Shown piece by piece: positions 7,710-13,272 of a stretch of 32,194 nt of DNA; within the stretch, counting starts at the first letter, position 1; every line of letters starts with the position of its first letter. Source of the stretch: a virus. The stretch is taken from the IMG/VR virus record IMGVR_UViG_3300027793_000208, positions 1-32,194 of that record; one strand, given 5' to 3'. Both the position numbers and the translations under genes were made by a program. The notes beneath the pieces are model-generated. The model was not told the origin of the DNA, made no database searches, and saw only the letters and a program-made list of their open reading frames with translations.

Positions 7710-8100
7710 GGTAGGCTCATAAGTCTCTGTGGCTTGAGCTTTACATAAGTCCTTTAGCTTAGGCTTAAGCACTCAGCCCCTTTATGCACTCCCACAGAGT
7801 TATTATAAGGCTTTCAGAGGGCTTATGTCAAGCTCCGAGATGTGGGGGACTTAGAGTGCTCATAAGGCTGTGGAAAACTTATAGACTTTTTCCACAAGTG
7901 CTGTGGAAAACTATAAGAACTGTGAGGGGGGTAAGTTGCTCAAATTGTGTGGTCCCGGAGACTTATGTGAGGTGCCTCTTGACATTTATGCGGTCGTGTG
8001 ATAGCCTGCACGCTTAGATCACAAGGTCTCAGAGGCTTTCTAGAGGACATAAGCATAAGGCTCAGAGGCTTTTTTATAAGCCATCAGAGGGGCCACAGAG
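7710..8100. repeat. Dispersed ATAAG / TCAGAGG short repeats
   Basis: ATAAG or its complement occurs about ten times here, where about one is expected by chance. The best-kept units have the form ATAAG-SC-n-TCAGAGG (about 7804-7820 and 8086-8098), with shorter relatives near 8040 and 8056 and an outlying copy at 6822-6840. Units occur in both orientations. They look iteron-like but are not regularly spaced. Confidence 0.55.
7869..7910. promoter_or_regulatory. Left DnaA-box cluster (three TTTTCCACA boxes)
   Basis: Exact boxes lie at 7869-7877 (minus), 7888-7896 (plus) and 7902-7910 (minus). The last two form a perfect 9-bp inverted repeat with a 5-base centre (AGTGC). First and third boxes are 33 bp apart, about three helical turns. 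Confidence 0.6.
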
Positions 8101-8163
8101 AGAACATAAACGAGAAAGCTTTCACACAAGCCATGTTTTTTTAGCCATTTATTTTAAAGCCAT

Positions 8164-8197
8164 TTTTCCACAGCTTTTTCAACAGCCTTGTGGAAAA
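8164..8197. promoter_or_regulatory. Right DnaA-box pair (inverted TTTTCCACA boxes)
   Basis: Exact boxes lie at 8164-8172 (plus) and 8189-8197 (minus), 25 bp apart and facing each other. They adjoin an AT-rich segment (8133-8170) with two AGCCATTT repeats, the typical placement of an unwinding element. Confidence 0.6.
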
Positions 8198-8282
8198 GCT
8201 TTCATAACTCATTGATAACAACTCTTTGAGGACTAAAGCAATGTAACTCCACTCCTCCTTTGCTGTTGTCTCCGTTGAAAGC

Positions 8283-8405
8283 TTATGGATCATAAGACTC
8301 TACTTCAGTCGCACCTTGAGAGCAATCATCCCAGTCAATCGTTCCCTCTTCGTAGTAACTTTGTTCGATCATTTCGTTGTAAAAAAACTCTTGATCTTCT
8401 CCCAT
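8283..8405 (-). CDS. Acidic 40-residue protein
   Basis: The protein starts MGEDQEFFYNEMIEQSYYEE and is strongly acidic. AGGAG is present about ten bases upstream, inside the end of the preceding gene (its last codons CGT AGG AGC AAG TGA supply the site), so the pair is coupled. It is the last gene before the non-coding origin-like region. Function unknown. Confidence 0.65.
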   Translation of the reverse strand: MGEDQEFFYNEMIEQSYYEEGTIDWDDCSQGATEVESYDP

Positions 8406-8407
8406 CT

Positions 8408-8593
8408 TCACTTGCTCCTACGAATGTTATATTCTCCGAGATTCTCTACATAAACCTCATTGACTGATTCGCTGTTACCAAGTTCGAGAAGTTGAGCCCA
8501 GTTCCATTCCTTAGGACTTACACAGTTAGATGTATCAACTGTAAAGTCTAACGTAACTCGATAGCGTGTAACTTTGTTGTTGATGGTTTGCAT
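8408..8593 (-). CDS. 61-residue protein, unknown function
   Basis: The protein starts MQTINNKVTRYRVTLDFTVD, a short beta-rich N-terminus, followed by PKEWNWAQLLELGNSESVNEVYVENL. Its leader (AAGGACACACACTC) combines a weak Shine-Dalgarno with the A/C-rich pattern. Its final codons carry the ribosome-binding site of the next gene. This N-terminal pattern is similar to other small cyanophage proteins of unknown function. Confidence 0.75.
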   Translation of the reverse strand: MQTINNKVTRYRVTLDFTVDTSNCVSPKEWNWAQLLELGNSESVNEVYVENLGEYNIRRSK

Positions 8594-8634
8594 GAGTGTG
8601 TGTCCTTGAATGTGGTTGAAGGTACGTTACTATT

Positions 8635-8796
8635 TTATACGTTTCTGTACTTATAGGCAATGGGTTTGTCATACTTTTCTGACACCTGTGAAAGCACTTC
8701 TTCTTTGAGATAATTGACGATCTCGTTGTAAGTTTGTTGTTGCTCTTCAGGTGTTAGATTCTCAGCCCAATTTGATTGTGTCATTTTGTCTGGCAT
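8635..8796 (-). CDS. Gln-rich helical 53-residue protein
   Basis: The protein starts MPDKMTQSNWAENLTPEEQQ and is predicted helical with a charged C-terminus (YDKPIAYKYRNV). It overlaps the 3' end of the exported-peptide gene in another frame (8781-8796), so translation is probably coupled. An alternative start is the Met at residue 5. Function unknown. Confidence 0.65.
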   Translation of the reverse strand: MPDKMTQSNWAENLTPEEQQQTYNEIVNYLKEEVLSQVSEKYDKPIAYKYRNV

Positions 8797-8909
8797 GATT
8801 CTGTAAAGTATTGGGCATAGCTGGGATTAGCACAACTGTCCCGAACTGTTGCGAACACAAGCAGAGTCAATGGCAGAATTGATGCAGCAATCAGGTAGCG
8901 TTTCTTCAT
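8781..8909 (-). CDS. Short membrane or exported peptide with two Cys
   Basis: The 42-residue product has a classical signal-like N-terminus: MKKR, then a hydrophobic run YLIAASILPLTLLVFATV, then a short polar part with two cysteines (DSC and ESC). It may be cleaved and exported or anchored in the inner membrane. Similar tiny Cys-bearing peptides occur at 10903-11049 and perhaps in the frame 12437-12706. It overlaps the next gene by 16 bases. Function unknown. Confidence 0.65.
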   Translation of the reverse strand: MKKRYLIAASILPLTLLVFATVRDSCANPSYAQYFTESCQTK

Positions 8910-8958
8910 GTCGTAAGTTGTGACGAATTGAAGTCAATTTACGGGGTTAAGTTGACAC

Positions 8959-8981
8959 AAAAGGGGACTTATTCAGCCCCC
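8959..8981 (-). terminator. Intrinsic terminator-like hairpin
   Basis: The minus strand reads GGGGGCT-GAATA-AGTCCCC-TTTT, a 7-bp stem (one G-T pair) followed by four Ts, 13 bases after the stop of the 52-residue gene. It is the best standard terminator in the small-gene region. Confidence 0.6.
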
Positions 8982-8993
8982 TCTATTCTATCA

Positions 8994-9152
8994 TCAGAAC
9001 TCCATTGGTTCAAGCGTGGGCACTCCGAGCACCTGAGCAATCATGGGGGACTCGATGTACTCATAGCCACCTGCGAGACTATCAAGAACCTCAAGCATTT
9101 CGGCGCCGTTGCGAGCACTCTGAAGCATGGAGATTGCAGTTTGAAGAGTCAT
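8994..9152 (-). CDS. 52-residue protein, paralogue of the next upstream gene
   Basis: The protein starts MTLQTAISMLQSARNGAEML and carries SARNGAEMLEVLDSLAGG, matching FATNGNELLQILDDIESG of the 41-residue protein encoded just upstream. The leaders also match (TTCCCAAACACTTT, then CTCATGA), so the unit including its leader appears to have been duplicated. No Shine-Dalgarno is seen. Function unknown. Confidence 0.75.
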   Translation of the reverse strand: MTLQTAISMLQSARNGAEMLEVLDSLAGGYEYIESPMIAQVLGVPTLEPMEF

Positions 9153-9198
9153 GAGAAAAAGAAGAAAAGTGTTTGGGAAAAGTGTAAAGAATTAGAGC

Positions 9199-9324
9199 TC
9201 AATCTTCGAGAAAGCATTCACATTCGCCAGATTCGATGTCATCCAGAATCTGCAGAAGTTCGTTACCATTAGTAGCAAACTGATCGAGAACTTGAATGAA
9301 GAAGTCTTTACGAGTTTGAATCAT
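9199..9324 (-). CDS. 41-residue protein, paralogue of the next downstream gene
   Basis: From the ATG at 9324 the protein reads MIQTRKDFFIQVLDQFATNG and continues NELLQILDDIESGECECFLED. I prefer this start to the longer frame (9387) because the leader before it matches the leader of its paralogue. The NG-x-E-LL-x-ILD core is shared with the 52-residue protein. Acidic C-terminus with two Cys. Function unknown. Confidence 0.7.
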   Translation of the reverse strand: MIQTRKDFFIQVLDQFATNGNELLQILDDIESGECECFLED

Positions 9325-9395
9325 GAGAGTAGCAAAGTGTTTGGGAATGTGAGTGTCTTTAGAGCGCATCTCATTCTCTATTCGCAAATGGCGAA

Positions 9396-9581
9396 TCAGC
9401 CTTCAATCAGCTCAGGATAGTAGTCTTGAACCTCTGTAATCAATTCTTCATCAGTATAACTAGAAAGATTCTCTTTCATAGTATCATAAACAAAGCACTC
9501 CATTGTTTTATAGTCCATTCCCTCAATCAGTTGTTGAATGTAATCTTCAACGAGTTGTGCGCGGTCGAAAGTGTTAGTCAT
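9396..9581 (-). CDS. Acidic conserved 61-residue cyanophage protein
   Basis: The protein starts MTNTFDRAQLVEDYIQQLIE and includes GMDYKTMECFVYDTMKENL and a C-terminal DEELITEVQDYYPELIEG. It is predicted all-helical and acidic, a pattern that recurs in cyanomyovirus small-gene regions. Its leader is AATTAACACAAACACAAACTC with no Shine-Dalgarno, the clearest example of the A/C-rich leader class. Function unknown. Confidence 0.8.
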   Translation of the reverse strand: MTNTFDRAQLVEDYIQQLIEGMDYKTMECFVYDTMKENLSSYTDEELITEVQDYYPELIEG

Positions 9582-9614
9582 GAGTTTGTGTTTGTGTTAA
9601 TTAAGAAGAAAAGT

Positions 9615-9776
9615 TCAGACGGAAGGAGTTACTTCAACTTCCTTGATGTTCAACCCACAGAGCTGATTGTAGACCCGATTGTTGATAAGATCACAAGCAC
9701 GTTTTGCGTTTGATTTCTCATACCAAATCGTGACACAGCCATCGTTAGTTTCAACACGAACGCGATAGTTTTTCAT
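9615..9776 (-). CDS. 53-residue protein, unknown function
   Basis: Starting at the ATG at 9776 the protein reads MKNYRVRVETNDGCVTIWYE, a beta-hairpin-like N-terminus, followed by a helix (SNAKRACDLINNRVYNQL). The longer frame to 9806 reads back into the upstream gene. The start lies two bases from the upstream stop, so coupled translation is likely. Function unknown. Confidence 0.75.
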   Translation of the reverse strand: MKNYRVRVETNDGCVTIWYEKSNAKRACDLINNRVYNQLCGLNIKEVEVTPSV

Positions 9777-9778
9777 GA

Positions 9779-9955
9779 TCAAGCAGCGATTGCAGATTCC
9801 ATGCACACCTCGCGGGTGTCCATCTTAGCATAATCGTATTCTTCATCAAGTTGCTTCAGGTACGCATCAGCAGCAGAGAAACAATCAAACAGGCGCAGGG
9901 ATTGAAAGTCTTCGCCTTCATAATCCCAACCACCGATCACAGCGTAGACTTTCAT
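9779..9955 (-). CDS. 58-residue protein driven by cassette 2
   Basis: The protein starts MKVYAVIGGWDYEGEDFQSL, followed by LFDCFSAADAYLKQLDEEYDY. This resembles many small phage proteins that begin with a strand MKVYAVIGG-x-Y-EG. I place the start behind the GAGAGGAA site of cassette 2 and not at the fortuitous ATG in the promoter core. Function unknown. Confidence 0.85.
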   Translation of the reverse strand: MKVYAVIGGWDYEGEDFQSLRLFDCFSAADAYLKQLDEEYDYAKMDTREVCMESAIAA

Positions 9956-9968
9956 TTGGGTTCCGATT

Positions 9969-10039
9969 CCTCTCAACATGGCTAGAATACATCAGATGGC
10001 GGGTCTCGGCGGATTTGGTGGACAGCCGCATGGCTGTCA
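9969..10039 (-). promoter_or_regulatory. Promoter cassette 2
   Basis: Minus-strand order: hairpin GACAGCC-ATGC-GGCTGTC (10021-10038), CCACCAAATCCGCC box, -10 TATTCT (9984-9989), AGCC, ATGTTGAGAGGAA. It starts right after the stop of the 149-residue gene and drives the 58-residue gene. Confidence 0.8.
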
Positions 10040-10044
10040 CATGA

Positions 10045-10494
10045 TTAGAAACCTTGTGAAACAAACCACTTAGATTGCTCCACTGAAATGTGGCCAGCTT
10101 CACGCAGACGCTTAATCGCATCCTTCATGTGATCTTGAATGTTACCATTCACAATTCGCATCTGATAGCACAATGCGAGAACTTGGTGAGTGTAGCTTGC
10201 AGGGTTCTTATTCAGTTTGCCGTTCAGCCTCCGCACATCATCTTGCTCAATAATTTCAATGAGTTCATCAACTTCCCTCTGGCTGAACTTCTGAGAGAGC
10301 AGCGAACGTAGTTTAGCCATGAACTCTTGATTGTGTTCGGGCGATGTGGCTTTTCCACCAAACATCTTGGCAACTCGATCAACAGCTTCTAGGTTTTCGT
10401 TGATCGTCACCAGTGAAGCCTTCACTTCAGTCAGCAATTCTTCCAGAGAAAGCTTTTCCTTCTGGAGATCACGTTGCAGGTCAAAAATGTTCAT
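10045..10494 (-). CDS. 149-residue helical protein, unknown function
   Basis: The protein begins MNIFDLQRDLQKEKLSLEEL and is almost entirely helical, with a probable coiled coil over residues 1-45. The middle contains LSQKFSQREVDELIEIIEQDDVRRLNGKL and the end VEQSKWFVSQGF. It is among the longer proteins in the small-gene region, so it may be a real regulatory or scaffold-like protein, but no family is recognised. The gene ends five bases before cassette 2. Confidence 0.85.
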   Translation of the reverse strand: MNIFDLQRDLQKEKLSLEELLTEVKASLVTINENLEAVDRVAKMFGGKATSPEHNQEFMAKLRSLLSQKFSQREVDELIEIIEQDDVRRLNGKLNKNPASYTHQVLALCYQMRIVNGNIQDHMKDAIKRLREAGHISVEQSKWFVSQGF

Positions 10495-10516
10495 GATAGT
10501 TGCTCAGTAAATTGAT

Positions 10517-10840
10517 TCAGTTAATAGTGATGAGATCAAGATTCAGATTGTTGACACACTGCACACCGCAGTAGTATGCGTCCAAAAAGTTAGCAAAGGT
10601 CTCAACAGTTTGAGTAACCGAGTGGCGAGGATTGATCTCCTCACGAACAGAAACTGTGAACACATCAACAGTTCCATCTTCAGCATACTTTCCGGAGTGA
10701 GTGATGCTCACATTGGCATTCTCCTTGAAACGATACACCGAACGAGTGTTCATGTGATGAGCAGTCAGCTCGCTACCGAAGTATTCTTCAGCTTTCCAGC
10801 CTTGGGAGAAAAGTGACATTTGAGTGGTGTTGTTCTTCAT
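10517..10840 (-). CDS. 107-residue protein, possibly leaderless
   Basis: The ATG at 10840 (MKNNTTQMSLFSQGWKAEEY) is six bases after the -10 TATATT of cassette 3, so transcription should start on the A of the ATG. This is the same geometry as the ligase-like gene, which also begins MKN. The alternative is the Met at residue 8 (10819; MSLFSQGW), preceded by the A/C-rich GAACAACACCACTCAA. The body is beta-rich (VSITHSGKYAEDGTVDVFTVSVREE). Function unknown. Confidence 0.8.
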   Translation of the reverse strand: MKNNTTQMSLFSQGWKAEEYFGSELTAHHMNTRSVYRFKENANVSITHSGKYAEDGTVDVFTVSVREEINPRHSVTQTVETFANFLDAYYCGVQCVNNLNLDLITIN

Positions 10841-10902
10841 GTGGCCAATATAGGGCCAAACGGGTCGGTTCGGCGGATTTGGTGGACAGCCATCAGACTG
10901 TC
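10841..10902 (-). promoter_or_regulatory. Promoter cassette 3 (leaderless type)
   Basis: Minus-strand order: hairpin GACAGTC-TGAT-GGCTGTC (10885-10902), CCACCAAATCCGCC, -10 TATATT (10847-10852), GGCCAC, ATG. The TTGAGAGG ribosome-binding part is absent. The hairpin begins at the stop codon of the upstream gene. Confidence 0.8.
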
Positions 10903-11049
10903 CTACTTTTGCTTCAGTCCGCAGTAGCTTGGATCAATCTGGCACAGCCGTTCGGCTTGTGCTTCTTGATAGGCATTCACCGTAGCATGAGCAGCAAGAC
11001 CAGTCTTCAGTCCAAGAGCAAGAGTAGCAATCAGAAGAGCGATTCGCAT
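10903..11049 (-). CDS. Short exported peptide with Cys pair
   Basis: The 48-residue product starts MRIALLIATLALGLKTGLAA, a clear signal peptide with a possible cleavage after LAAHA. The short mature part (VNAYQEAQAERLCQIDPSYCGLKQK) has two Cys seven residues apart and could form a disulfide in the periplasm. The longer frame to 11088 has no support. Its stop abuts the hairpin of cassette 3. One of several exported or membrane micro-proteins here; role unknown. Confidence 0.75.
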   Translation of the reverse strand: MRIALLIATLALGLKTGLAAHATVNAYQEAQAERLCQIDPSYCGLKQK

Positions 11050-11060
11050 GATTAAATTAC

Positions 11061-11192
11061 TCAAACAAGTTTGCAAGGTGAACCACAAGAACGGTAGAAA
11101 TCTATCATCCGTTGTGCTTCTTCAAGAGTCTTGAAGCTTTGAGTCCTCCACTCACAGTTGTTGTAAGGAACTTGATAGGTGATTGTGAACAT
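11061..11192 (-). CDS. 43-residue conserved small protein
   Basis: The protein starts MFTITYQVPYNNCEWRTQSF, then KTLEEAQRMIDFYRSCGSPCKLV. The pattern strand-WRTQSF-helix EEAQRMIDFYRSCGSP recurs in cyanophage small proteins. Three cysteines are present. It lies between the cassette-4 gene and the exported peptide. Function unknown. Confidence 0.7.
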   Translation of the reverse strand: MFTITYQVPYNNCEWRTQSFKTLEEAQRMIDFYRSCGSPCKLV

Positions 11193-11217
11193 TTGTTTGG
11201 AAGATGTAGAGTTGGAT

Positions 11218-11388
11218 TCAGTCACAGAAGGTCACAGGCTTGTAATCTTCCGCATAACGATCTGCGAAAGCCGATGCAACTTGAACAGCATTGAAGATAC
11301 CAAGTTGCTCATCGTATTTCATACCAACCCACATAGCTTGACGGGTTTCGATGTCAGTGCAGGGAATGAAGTTGGTTGCGTTGGTCAT
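11218..11388 (-). CDS. 56-residue protein driven by cassette 4
   Basis: The protein starts MTNATNFIPCTDIETRQAMW and continues VGMKYDEQLGIFNAVQVASAF. The IETRQAMWVGMKYDEQLGI segment loosely recalls YETWNAALWIGNDYGLY of the DUF7249-like gene at 7358, so the two may be distantly related; this is by eye. The start follows the GAGAGG site of cassette 4. Confidence 0.8.
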   Translation of the reverse strand: MTNATNFIPCTDIETRQAMWVGMKYDEQLGIFNAVQVASAFADRYAEDYKPVTFCD

Positions 11389-11395
11389 TCGTGAA

Positions 11396-11467
11396 CCTCT
11401 CAACATGGCTAAGATACCAAGACTGGCTGGGGTTTGGCGGATTTAGTGGACAGTCCGAAGACTGTCA
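11396..11467 (-). promoter_or_regulatory. Promoter cassette 4 (UUCG hairpin)
   Basis: Minus-strand order: perfect hairpin GACAGTC-TTCG-GACTGTC (11449-11466, a UUCG loop), CCACTAAATCCGCC, -10 TATCTT (11411-11416), AGCC, ATGTTGAGAGG. There is no U-tract after the hairpin. Confidence 0.85.
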
Positions 11468-11476
11468 CATCGCTGC

Positions 11477-11644
11477 TCATTCTTGCACAAAGTCTGGCAC
11501 AATGAGCTCCCCGTCATCGTAAAACTCATCGAGAAGGTAATCAACTGTGACCTCTAATTGAGCAGCAATGAACTCACACTTGAGATAAAAGTCAAGCGGA
11601 AGCTCGTAGTGTTCAGTTTCAACCATTGTGCGATGATGTCCCAT
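11477..11644 (-). CDS. Acidic 55-residue protein
   Basis: The protein starts MGHHRTMVETEHYELPLDFY and ends acidic (DEFYDDGELIVPDFVQE). The Met at residue 7 is an alternative start. It looks like LKCEFIAAQLEVTVDYLLDEF helix-based small proteins. It ends ten bases before the hairpin of cassette 4. Function unknown. Confidence 0.65.
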   Translation of the reverse strand: MGHHRTMVETEHYELPLDFYLKCEFIAAQLEVTVDYLLDEFYDDGELIVPDFVQE

Positions 11645-11650
11645 AATTTG

Positions 11651-11812
11651 TTACCAGTTAATCAGGGTAGCTGTGTTGCCGAGTTTGTTCTGCTCATCCA
11701 CAATCTCCATTGCATGAGCATAAGTTTTGACCGAGATGTAGCGGGCTTTTCCTCTAGTCTCAGGGAACAAGCCAAGTCGGTCGATGATGCGAACTGTGTT
11801 GGTGTGTTTCAT
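11651..11812 (-). CDS. 53-residue basic protein
   Basis: The protein starts MKHTNTVRIIDRLGLFPETR, then GKARYISVKTYAHAMEIVDEQN and ends TLINW. The ATG overlaps the stop of the 49-residue gene (TAATG), which supports expression. The arrangement strand-helix resembles many short phage proteins of unknown function. Confidence 0.7.
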   Translation of the reverse strand: MKHTNTVRIIDRLGLFPETRGKARYISVKTYAHAMEIVDEQNKLGNTATLINW

Positions 11813-11961
11813 TACACTTCGTCCCGCATTTCAGAAAGTTTATCATACAGAGCCGGAATGTCTGTCTCTGTAAGTTCAGTCAAGTAGCACCAATCGCTAG
11901 ACTCAAGAACAGCCAAAAGTGTATCGAGTTCTTGAAAATTAAGAGCGGTAAGTGTCATCAT
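11812..11961 (-). CDS. 49-residue acidic helical protein
   Basis: The protein starts MMTLTALNFQELDTLLAVLE and ends LYDKLSEMRDEV. Either Met could be used. The frame LNFQELDTLLAVLESSDW is similar in style to other cyanophage peptides with L-x-x-LL repeats. It begins close to the stop of the membrane peptide gene and is coupled to the following gene. Function unknown. Confidence 0.7.
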   Translation of the reverse strand: MMTLTALNFQELDTLLAVLESSDWCYLTELTETDIPALYDKLSEMRDEV

Positions 11962-11963
11962 GA

Positions 11964-12080
11964 TCAGTTAGCTGTGGATTGGATGAAATCAGCGGCAGAG
12001 TGCATCATGCTCCCCGTGGTGTAACGAACTGATGGGAAAAACAAGAACGCTATCACAAAGATCAGGCCAATTGTTTTCAT
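11964..12080 (-). CDS. 38-residue membrane or exported peptide
   Basis: The protein starts MKTIGLIFVIAFLFFPSVRY, a single hydrophobic segment, followed by a short polar tail (TTGSMMHSAADFIQSTAN). It may be a signal peptide or an inner-membrane anchor. No Cys, unlike the similar peptides at 8781 and 10903. Its stop nearly touches the next start. Function unknown. Confidence 0.6.
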   Translation of the reverse strand: MKTIGLIFVIAFLFFPSVRYTTGSMMHSAADFIQSTAN

Positions 12081-12121
12081 TTTGTCGGGTGACTTGAATG
12101 TTAGCGTCTTGGTTCTAGCCA

Positions 12122-12436
12122 TCAGTTCAGGCGCATACCGGAGAAGAAAGGAACCTTAGCTCCGTTGATAGTGATGAACCACTGGCCTTTCTGTTGGAAG
12201 ACACGCTCACCAGGGCAGCCGTGTGCAGCGAGAATAGCATTCAGACGGGACTTCGTGGTAGCAGTCTGCCAACCACCGTCGAACAGTTCCAGCCAAGTTT
12301 CACCGATGCGAGCAATCAGATTGCCATGCAGGTAGACATCAGAAACGTTGGAGCAGCTGATGACTTCGGTGTTGTCCAGCTTCCAGTCAATTTCTTGCTG
12401 GATAGCTTTGTTCATCAGGGTTTCGATCTTACGCAT
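12122..12436 (-). CDS. 104-residue protein downstream of cassette 5
   Basis: From the ATG at 12436 the protein reads MRKIETLMNKAIQQEIDWKL. The middle is beta-rich (NVSDVYLHGNLIARIGETWLELFDGGWQTATTKSRLNAILAAH) and the end aromatic and basic (KGQWFITINGAKVPF). The open frame extends up to 12706 but that passes through a promoter cassette, so I start after the cassette. The leader is long and C/A-rich. Function unknown. Confidence 0.8.
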   Translation of the reverse strand: MRKIETLMNKAIQQEIDWKLDNTEVISCSNVSDVYLHGNLIARIGETWLELFDGGWQTATTKSRLNAILAAHGCPGERVFQQKGQWFITINGAKVPFFSGMRLN

Positions 12437-12706
12437 GGTTTGAGCAGAGAATGGTTTGGTCGGGGTCGGGGTCGTTCCCTCTCCCTCATGTGGCCAATAT
12501 ATGGGGCCGAGGGGCCCTTTGGCGAGAATCTGGCCCAGGGAGCCAATTGTCACAAGCCCCCAGGTTTGGTCAGGATCGCAGAAGCCCCCTGCTGGTCTCA
12601 GGTTGGAAGCGGTGAGACTCGTGGCCACCACTAGGACAGAAACCGAAAAAAGCGTTAAAACTGGCTGACAGGTAGATTGGATCATCCCATGCAGCCAGAA
12701 TTGCAT
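12437..12706 (-). other. In-frame upstream extension with signal peptide, crossing cassette 5
   Basis: This stretch is open and in frame with the 104-residue gene. It begins MQFWLHGMIQSTCQPV, has a hydrophobic core (VLTLFSVSVLVVATSL) and a Cys (GGFCDPDQTWG), then continues through the hairpin, -35 box and -10 of cassette 5. Either a small exported-peptide gene lost its stop when the cassette arrived, or the whole frame (12122-12706, 194 residues) is translated as a fusion. I see no ribosome-binding site at 12706. Confidence 0.4.
12487..12553 (-). promoter_or_regulatory. Promoter cassette 5 (divergent copy)
   Basis: Minus-strand elements: TTGTGACAATTGG at the far end, a CTCGCC box, -10 TATATT (12496-12501), GGCCAC, ATG, GGGAGAGGGAA. 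The ATG six bases after the -10 (12489) is out of frame with the gene, and is followed by a GA-rich site and then a 30-base C-rich leader. Confidence 0.65.
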
Positions 12707-12727
12707 CAAATTAGATGTTTGATCAAA

Positions 12728-13054
12728 TCAGAGGCAGCCGTTCTCGTCAAGCACACCCCAGTTCAGCGAATCGCTATACAAACCGAGGTAAAGATTACCT
12801 ACACTCAGAGCCATAATCTCATCACCAGGAGCATAGCGCATGTTAAAGCTAAAGTAGAAGTAATCGGAGATAGCTTGAGGAGTTGTGATCTTTAGAGTTT
12901 GAAACTTCTCAAAGATGATAGTAGCGATTGCGGCAATCCATACCACAATAGTTTCAACAATGTCCATGTATTTGTTCAGTTGTTTGATGTAGTCAATCTC
13001 TTGCAGTTTCATAATCAGATCGTCAGCGGGAGGGAAAGCTTTGGTGGTTTGCAT
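12728..13054 (-). CDS. 108-residue membrane-associated protein
   Basis: From the ATG at 13054 the protein reads MQTTKAFPPADDLIMKLQEI, contains one hydrophobic segment (TIVVWIAAIATIIFEKF, about residues 35-51), then a beta-rich tail (YFYFSFNMRYAPGDEIMALSVGNLYLGLY). The leader AACACAAACACAACACACAAAAC is the A/C-rich type without a Shine-Dalgarno. A single-pass inner membrane location is likely. Function unknown. Confidence 0.8.
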   Translation of the reverse strand: MQTTKAFPPADDLIMKLQEIDYIKQLNKYMDIVETIVVWIAAIATIIFEKFQTLKITTPQAISDYFYFSFNMRYAPGDEIMALSVGNLYLGLYSDSLNWGVLDENGCL

Positions 13055-13076
13055 TGTTTTGTGTGTTGTGTTTGTG

Positions 13077-13271
13077 TTAGATTCCAGGGGGCTCAATGCA
13101 GTAGAATTGAGCCCCACCATCTGAGCTGAGTCCATGCACCCATTGGCCGCCGTGTGCGATACAATCAGCATGCTCAACTTTGATGTTGTGAACATAAAGA
13201 ATGATCACACCAATCACAAATAGGATGATCAGCACAATCTTGAAGCCATCAACCCATTCTTGATTCGTCAT
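13077..13271 (-). CDS. 64-residue single-pass membrane protein
   Basis: The protein starts MTNQEWVDGFKIVLIILFVI; the hydrophobic run continues to about residue 28 (GVIILYVH). A polar tail with two Cys (ADCIAHGGQW and FYCIEPPGI) follows. The start is one base after the stop of the gene upstream (TGAAATG). Likely inner membrane with a Cys-bearing tail; function unknown. Confidence 0.75.
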   Translation of the reverse strand: MTNQEWVDGFKIVLIILFVIGVIILYVHNIKVEHADCIAHGGQWVHGLSSDGGAQFYCIEPPGI

Positions 13272-13272
13272 T

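Larger units (their letters stand above)
7668..8282. other. Origin-like non-coding region with DnaA boxes and ATAAG repeats
   Basis: This stretch has no credible gene on either strand. It contains five exact copies of TTTTCCACA (three at 7869-7910, two at 8164-8197), about ten ATAAG or CTTAT elements at 7710-8090, and an AT-rich segment at 8133-8170 with two AGCCATTT repeats beside the right-hand box pair. DnaA boxes, repeated short elements and an unwinding-type AT-rich segment are the parts of a bacterial or plasmid origin. T4 itself does not use DnaA, so this may be a cyanophage-specific origin or a site that binds host DnaA. Inference from sequence only. Confidence 0.55.

Noticed and set aside
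7700-8100. CRISPR array
   Set aside because: The repeats are short (5-15 bases), in both orientations and irregularly spaced.
6600-8282. tRNA genes in the non-coding stretches
   Set aside because: No T-arm GGTTCGA-type sequence, acceptor stem or CCA could be found, although cyanophages often carry tRNAs.
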